Position numbers and translations under genes: made by a program. Of a DNA stretch of 64,000 nt, positions 8,665-16,493 are shown in pieces. The notes below the pieces were generated by a model that made no database searches, had not been told where the DNA came from, and worked only from the letters and a program-made list of their open reading frames with translations. Within the stretch, counting starts at the first letter, position 1. Every line of letters begins with the position of its first letter. The DNA is from Streptomyces koelreuteriae (GTDB lineage: Bacteria; Actinomycetota; Actinomycetes; Streptomycetales; Streptomycetaceae): assembly GCF_018604545.1 (NCBI RefSeq), contig NZ_CP075896.1, positions 620,001 to 684,000 of the forward strand, read 5' to 3'.

Positions 8665-9645
8665 CTATCGGGAGTCGGCCGCGCGCTCCTCCGCCTCCTC
8701 GGCCTCCTGCTTCTTCGAGGCCCGCAGGCTGGTGATCGTCGTGACCGTCAGGACCAGCAGGATGAACCCGAGCGAGAAGGGGATGCTGATCTCGGGGACG
8801 TGCACGCCCGACTCGTGCAGCGCGTGCAGCACCAGCTTCACGCCGATGAAGCCCAGGATGATCGACAGGCCGTAGGAGAGGTGGACCAGCTTCTTCAGCA
8901 GGCCGCCGATCAGGAAGTAGAGCTGGCGCAGGCCCATCAGGGCGAAGGCATTCGCGGTGAACACGATGTACGGGTCCTGGGTGAGGCCGTAGATCGCGGG
9001 GATGGAGTCGAGGGCGAACAGCACGTCGGTGGAGCCGATCGCGAGCATCACGACCAGCATCGGGGTCATGATCCGCTTGCCGTTCTCGGTGATGAACAGC
9101 TTCGTGCCGTGGTAGCGGTCGGCCACGCCGAAGCGCTCCTCCGCCATCTTCAGCAGCTTGTTCTCCTGGTACTCCTCCTCGTGCTGGTCCTTGCGCGCGT
9201 CCTGGACCAGCTTCCACGCGGTCCAGATCAGGAAGGCGCCGAAGATGTAGAACACCCAGGAGAAGGCGGAGATGATCGCCGCGCCGGCCGCGATGAAGAT
9301 CGCTCGCAGCACCAGGGCCATCAGCACGCCGACCATCAGCACCCGCTGCTGGTACTGCGAGGGCACCGCGAACTTCCCCATGATCAGGACGAACACGAAG
9401 AGGTTGTCCACGCTCAGCGACTTCTCGGTGATGTACCCGGCGAAGAACTCACCGGTGGGCCCGCTCCCACCGAAGTACCAGAGCCCCAGACCGAACAGCA
9501 CGGCCAGGACGATCCACACCACCGTCCATGTCCCGGCTTCCTTGATGGACACGTCGTGGGGCTTGCGGCCGACGAAGAAGTCGACGGCGACGAGCACGCA
9601 CAGGGCTGCCACCGTCAGCAGCCACACGGACAGCGAGACGTTCAC
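8665..9645 (-). CDS. TerC-family integral membrane protein
   Basis: 326-aa polytopic membrane protein with about seven to nine hydrophobic segments. TerC signatures are visible: FFAGYITEKSLSVDNLFVF near residue 70 and GSTDVLFALDSIPAIYGLT near residue 200, both with acidic residues inside membrane segments. TerC proteins are linked to metal (manganese, calcium) handling and tellurite resistance, and some insert metals into exported proteins. The C-terminus is a charged cytosolic tail (KKQEAEEAEERAADSR). The start is GTG 9645 behind an AGGAG site. It is transcribed toward the CoA-transferase. No recognisable manganese riboswitch is visible in the short upstream region. Confidence 0.93.
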   Translation of the reverse strand: MNVSLSVWLLTVAALCVLVAVDFFVGRKPHDVSIKEAGTWTVVWIVLAVLFGLGLWYFGGSGPTGEFFAGYITEKSLSVDNLFVFVLIMGKFAVPSQYQQRVLMVGVLMALVLRAIFIAAGAAIISAFSWVFYIFGAFLIWTAWKLVQDARKDQHEEEYQENKLLKMAEERFGVADRYHGTKLFITENGKRIMTPMLVVMLAIGSTDVLFALDSIPAIYGLTQDPYIVFTANAFALMGLRQLYFLIGGLLKKLVHLSYGLSIILGFIGVKLVLHALHESGVHVPEISIPFSLGFILLVLTVTTITSLRASKKQEAEEAEERAADSR

Positions 9646-9730
9646 TTGTTACTCCTGGTGCAGGTGTGGGGATGGCACATAGTTGTCTGTCTTGGCCGAT
9701 TTCCGCCAGTCCTGCAAGGTGAACAAATGG

Positions 9731-10375
9731 TCACAGCTGCACGTGGAGCGCCTCCAGGACGTCGTGATCCGTCAGTTGGTCGAAGTTCTCGTACCAGAGG
9801 CCCACGGCCATGAACGCGGCCGGCTGGTGGAGGCAGAGCACCTCGTCGGCCTCGGCGCGCATCAGCTCCGCCGCCTCCGGCGAGCACACCGGCGCGGCCA
9901 GCACCACCCGTGCGGGCTCCTGACGGCGTACGGAGCGCAGGGCGGCGCGGGCCGTGGAACCGGTCGCCAGGCCGTCGTCGACGACGATCACCGTCCGTCC
10001 GCGCAGGTCGGGCGCGGGGCGGCCCTGCCGGTACAGCCGCTCGCGGCGGCGCAGTTCCGCGCGCTCCCGCTCGATGACGGGGGCGAGGTCGGCCACGCCG
10101 AGGCCCAGATGACGCAGGGCTTCCTCGTCGAGGAGCGGCACCTCGTCCCCGGCCATCGCGCCGACGCCGTACTCCTCCTGGTAGGGCGCCCCGATCTTCC
10201 GTACGACGAGCACGTCGAGCGGGGCGTCCAGCGCCGCCGCGACCTCGCTCGCCACGGCGACGCCGCCGCGGGGCAGGGCGAGGACGAGCGGACGGGGCAG
10301 CGCGCCCGCGTCCTGCCGGGCGCGCAGCTTCTCGGCCAGTTCCCGGCCTGCCTGCCGGCGATCGCGGAACCGCAT
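9731..10375 (-). CDS. Phosphoribosyltransferase-domain protein
   Basis: 214-aa PRTase type I fold protein. The PRPP-binding loop VIVVDDGLATGST is plain near residues 134-146, and RPLVLALPRGGVAVASEVA near the N-terminus is typical of the stand-alone family found in actinobacterial stress or dormancy loci. The enzymatic substrate of this family is not established. ATG 10375 is the family N-terminus (MRFRDRRQAG). It lies directly downstream of the hydrolase gene at 10479-11135 on the same strand. The two domains are fused in some relatives, supporting a functional pair. Confidence 0.88.
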   Translation of the reverse strand: MRFRDRRQAGRELAEKLRARQDAGALPRPLVLALPRGGVAVASEVAAALDAPLDVLVVRKIGAPYQEEYGVGAMAGDEVPLLDEEALRHLGLGVADLAPVIERERAELRRRERLYRQGRPAPDLRGRTVIVVDDGLATGSTARAALRSVRRQEPARVVLAAPVCSPEAAELMRAEADEVLCLHQPAAFMAVGLWYENFDQLTDHDVLEALHVQL

Positions 10376-10478
10376 GACGGTCACCTCTGCTTCCCGCACG
10401 GAGAGGGCCCCGGCCGGCCCGGGCTCCGCGTACCCCCTGCCCGGCGGACGACGCACCGGCGGCCGGTTCCGGGCGGTG

Positions 10479-11135
10479 TCAGCCCGCCGTGGTGCTCAGC
10501 CGTTCGTCGCACCACTGCCGGGCGGCCTCGGTGACGCGGTCCAGCGTGCCGGGCTCCTCGAACAGATGGGTGGCGCCGGGCACCACGTGGAGGGTGTGCG
10601 GGGCGTGCAGCCGCCGGGCCGCTTCCTCGTTGAGGCGCAGCACGTGCTGGTCCCTGCCTCCCACGATGAGCAGCACCGGGGCCCGTACGGCGTCCAGGGC
10701 GTCGCCCGCCAGGTCGGGCCGGCCACCGCGCGAGACGACCGCCGTCACCCGGCCGGGCCGTTCGGCGGCGGCGACCAGGGCCGCGCCCGCGCCGGTGCTG
10801 GCGCCGAACAGGACGACGGGCAGGCTCTGGGTGGCGTACCACTGCTCCAGCCAGTCGACGGCGGCCACCAGCCGGCGTCCCAGCAGGGGGATGTCGAAGC
10901 GGAGTTCGGCAGTGCGCAGGTCCCGCCGTTCCTCCTCCTCGGTGAGCAGGTCGATCAGCAGGGTGCCGAGTCCGGCGGTGCGCAGGCCGGCGGCGACCTC
11001 TCGGTTGCGGGGGCTGTGCCGGGAGCTGCCGCTGCCGTGCGCGAACAGCACGACCGCGCGGGCGTCCGGCGGCAGGTCCAGATCACCGGTGAGCGCGGCG
11101 CCGCCCGCGGGCACGGTGACGGTCTGGGTGATCAT
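10479..11135 (-). CDS. Dienelactone-hydrolase-like alpha/beta hydrolase
   Basis: 218-aa alpha/beta hydrolase. The early VVLFAHGSGSSRHSPRN loop supplies the oxyanion region. The nucleophile elbow reads FGASTGAGAAL (serine near residue 112), the acid probably lies in IVGGRDQHV, and the histidine is in VPGATHLFEE. It sits upstream of the phosphoribosyltransferase gene and is probably cotranscribed with it (103-base gap). The two-gene arrangement recurs in actinobacteria, where the domains may also be fused. The substrate is unknown and the dienelactone label only describes the fold. Confidence 0.88.
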   Translation of the reverse strand: MITQTVTVPAGGAALTGDLDLPPDARAVVLFAHGSGSSRHSPRNREVAAGLRTAGLGTLLIDLLTEEEERRDLRTAELRFDIPLLGRRLVAAVDWLEQWYATQSLPVVLFGASTGAGAALVAAAERPGRVTAVVSRGGRPDLAGDALDAVRAPVLLIVGGRDQHVLRLNEEAARRLHAPHTLHVVPGATHLFEEPGTLDRVTEAARQWCDERLSTTAG

Positions 11136-11277
11136 CGGAGGCCTCCTCTCCCCGGTCCACTGGCGGGTTCCGCCGTCCGCCTACCCACGCGGCGACGGAC
11201 GTCCCGCGTGTGGCGTGGCGCGATCTGTGGGATGCGTGTCGTTGACGCCATGACCCGGGCGGACGGAGCGTGGAAGG

Positions 11278-12300
11278 GTGACTGCGCGAGTGACTCCACG
11301 TCGTATCGTCTTCGTCGTTTTCGACGGCTTCCAGCCGCTCGATCTCACCGGCCCGCACGAGGTGTTCCACAGTGCGGGCGACTACGTCTGCGAGATCGTG
11401 GCGACCCGGGCCGGACCGGTCAGGTCGGTCAGCGGGCTGCTCGTGCACGCAGTGCACGGCGTGGCGGACCTGGACCCGGCCGGGACGGACACCCTGGTGG
11501 TGGTCGGCGGCCGGGGTGTCGACCACGCCCGGGAGGACGCGGCGCTGGTCGCCTGGATCGCCGCCGCCGCGGCCGGTGCCCGACGGGTCGCCTCGGTGTG
11601 CAGCGGGGTGTTCCTGCTGGCGGCGGCGGGGCTGCTGGACGGGCGGCGGGTCACCACGCACTGGGCCCGGGAGGAGCAGCTGGCCCGGGAGCATCCCGAG
11701 GCGCGGGTGGACTGCGACCCGATCTTCGTCCGGGACGGGCGGGTGTGGACCTCGGCCGGGGTGACCTCGGGCATGGATCTGGCGCTCGCCCTGGTGGAGG
11801 ACGACCTGGGCCGGGACGTCGCGCACGCGGTGGCCCGCCGGCTGGTGCTGTTCCTGCGCCGTCCGGGCGGCCAGTCGCAGTTCAGCGTGGCGCTCTGGTC
11901 GCGGCAGCCGGCGACGGACCCGGTGCGGGCCGCCGTCGGCGCGATCCACGCCGATCCGGGGGCCCGCCACGACATCGCCGCCCTCGCGACCCACGCCGGG
12001 CTGAGCCCGCGTCACCTCCAGCGCCGCTTCACCGCCGAACTGGGCGTGCCACCCGCCGCGTATGTCGAGCGGGTGCGTGTCGAGGCCGCCCGGCGCGCGC
12101 TGACCGAGGGGGACGAACCGGTCGAGGCGATCGCCCGCCACTGCGGCTTCGCCACGGCGGAGACCCTGCGCCGCACGTTCCACCGCCGGCTCGGCGTCGC
12201 GCCGTCGGACTATCGCGCCCGGTTCCGCTCCACCACGGGCCTCACCGGCGTCCACGACTCCTCAGAAGAAGACGCCTCAGAAGAAGGAGAAAACGTATGA
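11278..12300 (+). CDS. GlxA-family regulator: DJ-1/PfpI domain plus AraC helix-turn-helix
   Basis: 340-aa regulator. Residues 8-180 form a DJ-1/PfpI-like domain (VFVVFDGFQPLDLTGPHEVF, then VASVCSGVFLLAAAGLLDG with the conserved cysteine near residue 103). Residues 220-320 carry two AraC helix-turn-helix motifs (ALATHAGLSPRHLQRRFTAE and IARHCGFATAETLRRTFHRR). GTG 11278 is used; GTG 11290 in frame has the better spacing to GGAAGG and may be the true start. The stop overlaps the start of the next DJ-1 gene, so this regulator and its neighbour are coupled. The regulated targets are unknown. Confidence 0.92.
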   Translation: MTARVTPRRIVFVVFDGFQPLDLTGPHEVFHSAGDYVCEIVATRAGPVRSVSGLLVHAVHGVADLDPAGTDTLVVVGGRGVDHAREDAALVAWIAAAAAGARRVASVCSGVFLLAAAGLLDGRRVTTHWAREEQLAREHPEARVDCDPIFVRDGRVWTSAGVTSGMDLALALVEDDLGRDVAHAVARRLVLFLRRPGGQSQFSVALWSRQPATDPVRAAVGAIHADPGARHDIAALATHAGLSPRHLQRRFTAELGVPPAAYVERVRVEAARRALTEGDEPVEAIARHCGFATAETLRRTFHRRLGVAPSDYRARFRSTTGLTGVHDSSEEDASEEGENV

Positions 12301-12899
12301 CGACCTACGGACTGCTGGTCTTCGAGGAAGCCGAGGAGCTCGACTTCGTGGGGCCCTGGGAGGTCTTCACCGTCTCCGCCCGGCTGCGCGACGGCGCCGA
12401 CACGGCCGTGCTCGTCTCCGAGCATCCCGGCCCGGTGCGCTGCAACAAGGGCCTGCGCGTGCTGCCCGACCACACCCTGGACGACCATCCGCCCCTGGAC
12501 GTGCTGCATGTGCCGGGCGGGCGAGGCGCGCGTGAGGTCCAGCTCCACAACCCGGTGCTCACCGACTGGATCGGAAGGACGGCTCAGCGGGCCTCCTGGG
12601 TGCACGGCGTGTGCACCGGCACCTTCCTGCTGCACGCGGCCGGTCCCGCGCGCGGTCGCCGGGTGGCCACGCATTGGGGTCAGGAGGACGCCCTGGAGGC
12701 GCGGGGCGATGTGACGGTCGTCCGGGACGTCCGCTACGTCGTGGACGGCAACCTGGTCACCAGCCAGGGCGTCTCGGCCGGCATCGACAGCGCGCTGTGG
12801 CTCGTCGGCCGGCTGCACGGGCGGGATCACGCGCGGGCCGTGCGCCGCTACATCCAGTACGACCCGGCTCCGCCGTACCTCGCGGACGAGCCCCTCTGA
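12297..12899 (+). CDS. DJ-1/PfpI-family protein (isonitrile hydratase-like)
   Basis: 200-aa stand-alone DJ-1/PfpI protein. The nucleophile elbow is WVHGVCTGTFLL with cysteine near residue 104, preceded by LDVLHVPGGRG. The family includes isonitrile hydratase and glyoxalase-III-like enzymes, and which reaction applies here is not readable. GAAGGAG precedes the ATG at 12297, which overlaps the upstream TGA by four bases. The pairing of a GlxA regulator with a free DJ-1 enzyme suggests that the regulator senses or controls the enzyme's substrate. Confidence 0.9.
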   Translation: MTTYGLLVFEEAEELDFVGPWEVFTVSARLRDGADTAVLVSEHPGPVRCNKGLRVLPDHTLDDHPPLDVLHVPGGRGAREVQLHNPVLTDWIGRTAQRASWVHGVCTGTFLLHAAGPARGRRVATHWGQEDALEARGDVTVVRDVRYVVDGNLVTSQGVSAGIDSALWLVGRLHGRDHARAVRRYIQYDPAPPYLADEPL

Positions 12900-12953
12900 C
12901 GGCTGCGGCGACCGGCGCTGCATGGGTGGGCCGCTGTCGGGCAAGCGCAGTTC

Positions 12954-13409
12954 ATGGGCGGTGACACGGGCGACGGCGGGCAGGGACGGCAGCCGGGCGA
13001 GTGCGGGCACCGGACGGTGCCGCATCCAGGTGACGTCCGGATCGAGGCGTGGGCGGCGTGCCGGGAGCACTGTCTGGCGGAAGCCGTCCTGGCGTTGGTG
13101 GAGTGTTTCGCGGACGTCTCCGGGGTGCGGGCCACCGCCGTGGACCGGGTGCGGCTGGCCGAGGCCAGCGACGACGATCTGCTGGCCACGCTGCTGGACG
13201 AGGTCATCTTCCGGTGGGAGGAGTACGGCCAGGTGCCCGTGGACGTGGAGGCGGACGAGGCCGACGGCGGCCTGGACGTGCGACTGGCGGTCATCGGGCT
13301 CGCGGACGTGGCGATCACCGGTTCGGTCCCGACGGCGGTGGCGTGGGAGGAACTGCGGATCGGGCCGGATCCGTACGGGTGGTCGTGTGCGGTGAGGGTC
13401 GACGCCTGA
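12954..13409 (+). CDS. Archease-family protein
   Basis: Up to 151 aa. The core HPGDVRIEAWAACREHCLAE followed by ALVECFADVSG, VDVEADEADGGLDV and the end WSCAVRVDA fit the archease fold. This small protein activates the RtcB-type RNA ligase by helping guanylylation and metal use. The aspartate in HPGD and the C-terminal aspartate are probable metal ligands. The start is uncertain: ATG 12954 has no good ribosome-binding site, and GTG 13017 would start right before the fold. No rtcB gene is present within the window, so the partner must lie elsewhere. Confidence 0.75.
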   Translation: MGGDTGDGGQGRQPGECGHRTVPHPGDVRIEAWAACREHCLAEAVLALVECFADVSGVRATAVDRVRLAEASDDDLLATLLDEVIFRWEEYGQVPVDVEADEADGGLDVRLAVIGLADVAITGSVPTAVAWEELRIGPDPYGWSCAVRVDA

Positions 13410-13479
13410 GACCCGCAAGGCCTGAGCGTCCTGGATGGCCGCGCGGTGGTCCTACCGTGGAGGTGTGGGCGGCGGCATC

Positions 13480-14571
13480 GTGACGCTGTTCCTGTGCGGT
13501 GACGTGATGCTCGGGCGCGGCGTGGACCAGATCCTGGCGCATCCCTGCGATCCGGCACTGCGGGAGGCGTACGTCGATGACGCGCGCGCCTACGTCCGGC
13601 TGACGGAGTCGGCGCACGGCCCGGTGCCCGTTCCCGTCCCGCCCTCCTGGCCGTGGGGCGAGGCGCTGCGCGTGCTGGACGAGTCGGCGCCGGACGCCCG
13701 GATCGTGAATCTGGAGACGTCGGTGACGAGCGGCGACACGTTCGCGCCGGACAAGGAGATCCACTACCGGATGCACCCGGCCAACCTGCCGGCCCTGGCC
13801 GTGGCCCGGCCCGATGTGACCGTCCTCGCCAACAACCACGTCCTGGACTTCGGCCGCCCCGGCCTGCTGGAGACGCTGGACGCGCTGGCCCGGGCCGGTC
13901 TGCGGACGGCGGGTGCGGGGCGCGTCGCCGCAGCGGCGTACGCACCCGCCGCGGTCCCTCTCCCCGGCGGCCGCCGCCTGCTGGTGTTCGCCCTCGGGGC
14001 GCGCTCCAGCGGGATCCCGTCCGGCTGGGCGGCGACGGGAGAGCTGCCGGGGGTCGCGTACGTGCCGGCGCTCTCGCCGACCGCGGCCGACGCCGTGGTG
14101 CGGCACGTCCGGCGGGTCGTACGGCCCGGTGATCTCACCGTCGTGTCCGTGCACTGGGGCTCGAACTGGGGCTTCCGCGTCCCCCGCGAGCAGGTCCGTT
14201 TCGCGCGCGCCCTGGTGGACGGCGGTGTCGACGTCGTCCACGGCCATTCCTCGCACCACCCCCGCCCGCTGGAGGTGTACCGGGACCGGCTGATCCTCTA
14301 CGGCTGCGGCGACTTCGTCGACGACTACGAGGGGATCTCCGGCTACGAGGAGTACCGCGACGATCTGCGGCTCGCGTTCCTCGTCTCGGTCGAGGGGGAC
14401 AGCGGACGGCTGGCCGGGCTGCGCATGGTGCCGTTGCGGGCGCGGCGGATGCGGCTGGAGCCGGCGTCCGGGGCGGACCGTGCCTGGCTGCGGGCGACGC
14501 TCGACCGGATCAGCGGCGGGGTGGGTGTGACGCCGGCACCCGACGGATCGCTGGCGCTGGCGGGCGGATGA
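13480..14571 (+). CDS. CapA-family (poly-gamma-glutamate synthesis-like) metallophosphoesterase-fold protein
   Basis: About 363 aa. Signature segments are FLCGDVMLGRGVDQI at the N-terminus, RIVNLETSVTSGD, VTVLANNHVLDFGRPG and VVHGHSSHHPRPLEVY, with GDFVDDYEG near the C-terminus. These residues line the metal centre of CapA/PGA_cap proteins. True capsule CapA works with CapB and CapC, which are absent here, so the substrate is unknown. No signal peptide is seen. Start choice is weak: in-frame ATG 13435 and GTG 13465 also exist, and I use GTG 13480 because the fold begins there. Confidence 0.85.
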   Translation: MTLFLCGDVMLGRGVDQILAHPCDPALREAYVDDARAYVRLTESAHGPVPVPVPPSWPWGEALRVLDESAPDARIVNLETSVTSGDTFAPDKEIHYRMHPANLPALAVARPDVTVLANNHVLDFGRPGLLETLDALARAGLRTAGAGRVAAAAYAPAAVPLPGGRRLLVFALGARSSGIPSGWAATGELPGVAYVPALSPTAADAVVRHVRRVVRPGDLTVVSVHWGSNWGFRVPREQVRFARALVDGGVDVVHGHSSHHPRPLEVYRDRLILYGCGDFVDDYEGISGYEEYRDDLRLAFLVSVEGDSGRLAGLRMVPLRARRMRLEPASGADRAWLRATLDRISGGVGVTPAPDGSLALAGG

Positions 14572-14660
14572 ACCGGGGCCGCTCAGCCGGCCCGGCGATC
14601 GGTCCCGCCGCCCCGCGCCCGCGCCGCATGTCCGGGTCCCGTAGGGGTACTCCGGGCCAC

Positions 14661-15113
14661 ATGACCGGCATCGAACTCAGCAGCAACGCGTTCAACGACC
14701 ATTCCTTCCTCGCGCGCCGGTACTCCTACGAGGGACCGAACGTCTCCCCGCCGCTCGCCTGGAGCGGCGTACCGGACGACGCGGCGGAGCTGCTCCTGCT
14801 CTGCGAGGACCCCGACGCCCCGTCGGGCACCTTCGCGCACTGGGTCGTGGTCGGCATCGACCCGCACAGCGCCGGCGTCGAGGCCGGGCACTGTCCGCCG
14901 GGCGGCACGGAGCTTGTCAACAGCTACGGGCAGCAGGGCTGGGGCGGGCCGCATCCCCCGCCGGGTGACGACGCCCATCACTACTTCTTCCGGCTCTACG
15001 CCCTGTCCGAACCGTGCGTCCTGCCCGACGCGCCCGGAGCGGACCAGGTGCACGAGGAGGTCGAGCGGCGCCGGCTGGCGGACGGGACGCTGGTGGGGCT
15101 GTACCAGCGCTGA
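14661..15113 (+). CDS. YbhB/YbcL-type phosphatidylethanolamine-binding-family protein
   Basis: 150-aa PEBP-fold protein. Conserved elements are SPPLAWSGVPDDAAELLLLCEDPDAP, FAHWVVVGIDP, the YGQQGWGGPHPPPGDDAHHYFFRLYAL core that forms the anion-binding pocket, and the end ADGTLVGLYQR. The bacterial role of this family is poorly defined (small-ligand binding, kinase inhibition by analogy with RKIP). ATG 14661 gives the family start. An in-frame ATG at 14568 overlapping the CapA stop would add a 31-residue basic extension and could be used through coupling. Confidence 0.88.
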   Translation: MTGIELSSNAFNDHSFLARRYSYEGPNVSPPLAWSGVPDDAAELLLLCEDPDAPSGTFAHWVVVGIDPHSAGVEAGHCPPGGTELVNSYGQQGWGGPHPPPGDDAHHYFFRLYALSEPCVLPDAPGADQVHEEVERRRLADGTLVGLYQR

Positions 15114-15146
15114 CGCGGAGGCCAGGCTCCATCCGCACGGCCGAGG

Positions 15147-15240
15147 CACAACGGTTGGTTGTGGCTCGGGTACCGGATGGTTGTTTGCTGGCCGCGTCCG
15201 GCCCTCGCTTGGATGGCTCCCGGACAACACCAGGTTGTCC
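15147..15240. promoter_or_regulatory. Two matching dyads upstream of the MFS gene
   Basis: Two perfect inverted repeats share the form ACAAC-N5-GTTGT: CACAAC-GGTTG-GTTGTG at 15147-15163 and GGACAAC-ACCAG-GTTGTCC at 15222-15240. They lie in the 153-base gap before the MFS transporter. Identical half-sites and spacing suggest two binding sites for one dimeric repressor, which is not encoded next to them. Confidence 0.65.
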
Positions 15241-15266
15241 GTGGGAGCCGGGGGTGTGCGCCGGGC

Positions 15267-16493
15267 ATGGCGGGCAGACGATCGCTGGGGCGGCGGTTCG
15301 GGTGGCTGTGGAGTGCGTACGCGGTCAGCACGGCCGGTACCTGGCTCGCGTTCGACGCGTTCGCCCTGATCGCGGTCCTCGTGCTGCACGCCGGGGCGGC
15401 GCAGGTGGCGCTGCTGGCCGCGGTGGGACCGGCGGTCGGCGCGGTGGTGTCGGTGCCGCTCGGGCCGTGGGCGGAGGTACGCCGCAAACGGCCGGTGATG
15501 ATCGCGACCGACCTGGTCCGGTGCGCGGTGCTGCTGAGCATCCCCGTGGCGTTCGCGCTGGACCGGCTGAGCTTCGGTCAGTTGCTGCTGGTGTCGGTGG
15601 CCGTCGCGGCGTCCGACATCACCTTCAACGCGGCGGCCGGGGCGTTCCTGAAGGACTTGGTGCCCCCGGGGGACCTGCTCGTCGCGAACGGGCGGTTCGA
15701 GGCGACGAACTGGACCGCGAGCATGGTCGGGCCGCCGCTGGGCGGGGCCGCGATCGGGCTGTTCGGGCCGGTGACGAGCGTGGTGGCGAACGCGGTGAGC
15801 TACCTGCTCTCGGCGTGCGGGATCGGGGCGATCGGCGGCGGCGAGAAACCTCCTGTCCGGTCCCTGTCCGCCGCGGCCCGGCCCCGGGCGGGCGACCTGC
15901 TCGACGGCTGGCGGTACATCCTGGCCGATCCGGGCCTGCGCCCGCTGTTCTTCCACACGGTCCTGTTCAACGCCCTGGTCCTGGCGGCCTCGCCACCGCT
16001 CCTGGTCCTGATGGTCGACGACCTGCGCTTCGCCCCCTGGCAGTACGCCCTCGCCTTCTCGGTGCCCTGTACCGGCGGCCTGCTCGGCTCCCGGCTGGCG
16101 CCACGGCTCGTCGCCCGGTTCGGCCGGCACCGGGTGCTGTTCACGGCCGGGGTGCTGCGGGCGGGCTGGCCGCTCGGACTGGCCTTCGTCGGCCCCGGCG
16201 CGGCCGGGCTGGCGCTCGTCATGGTGGTCGAGTTCGGGCTGATCACCTGCTGCGCCGTGTTCAACCCGGTGTTCGCCACCTACCGCCTTGAGCGGACCCC
16301 CTCGAGCCGGGTCACGCGGACCCTGGCCGCCTGGTCGGCCACCGGCAAGGCCGCCCTCGCAGCCGTGACCGCCCTGTGGGGCCTCCTGGCGGCCCTGACC
16401 GGCCCCCGCGCAGCCATCGCCCTGGCCGGCACCCTCGTGCTCACCACCCCGTTCCTCCTCCCTCGTCGGGACCGGGCAGCGGATGCACGGTGA
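15267..16493 (+). CDS. MFS transporter (drug-exporter-like)
   Basis: 408-aa major facilitator protein with about 12 hydrophobic segments and the short basic loop EVRRKRPVM after the second, the usual MFS loop 2-3 position. It resembles the EntS/MacrolideEfflux-like group (ADLVPPGDLLVANGRFEATNW-type central motif). The substrate is unknown. ATG 15267 starts just before the first membrane segment. The two dyads upstream imply repression by a local regulator. The last 53 bases overlap the 3' end of the convergent SUKH-type gene, so the two mRNAs are antisense there. Confidence 0.85.
   Translation: MAGRRSLGRRFGWLWSAYAVSTAGTWLAFDAFALIAVLVLHAGAAQVALLAAVGPAVGAVVSVPLGPWAEVRRKRPVMIATDLVRCAVLLSIPVAFALDRLSFGQLLLVSVAVAASDITFNAAAGAFLKDLVPPGDLLVANGRFEATNWTASMVGPPLGGAAIGLFGPVTSVVANAVSYLLSACGIGAIGGGEKPPVRSLSAAARPRAGDLLDGWRYILADPGLRPLFFHTVLFNALVLAASPPLLVLMVDDLRFAPWQYALAFSVPCTGGLLGSRLAPRLVARFGRHRVLFTAGVLRAGWPLGLAFVGPGAAGLALVMVVEFGLITCCAVFNPVFATYRLERTPSSRVTRTLAAWSATGKAALAAVTALWGLLAALTGPRAAIALAGTLVLTTPFLLPRRDRAADAR

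Noticed and set aside
9646..9730. Manganese (yybP-ykoY) riboswitch before terC
   Set aside because: The gap is only 85 bases and I could not find the conserved internal loops.
10374..12899. Very long 841-codon plus-strand frame
   Set aside because: Only its last 200 codons (from 12297) are real, encoding the DJ-1 protein. The rest runs antisense or out of frame across the hydrolase and GlxA genes.
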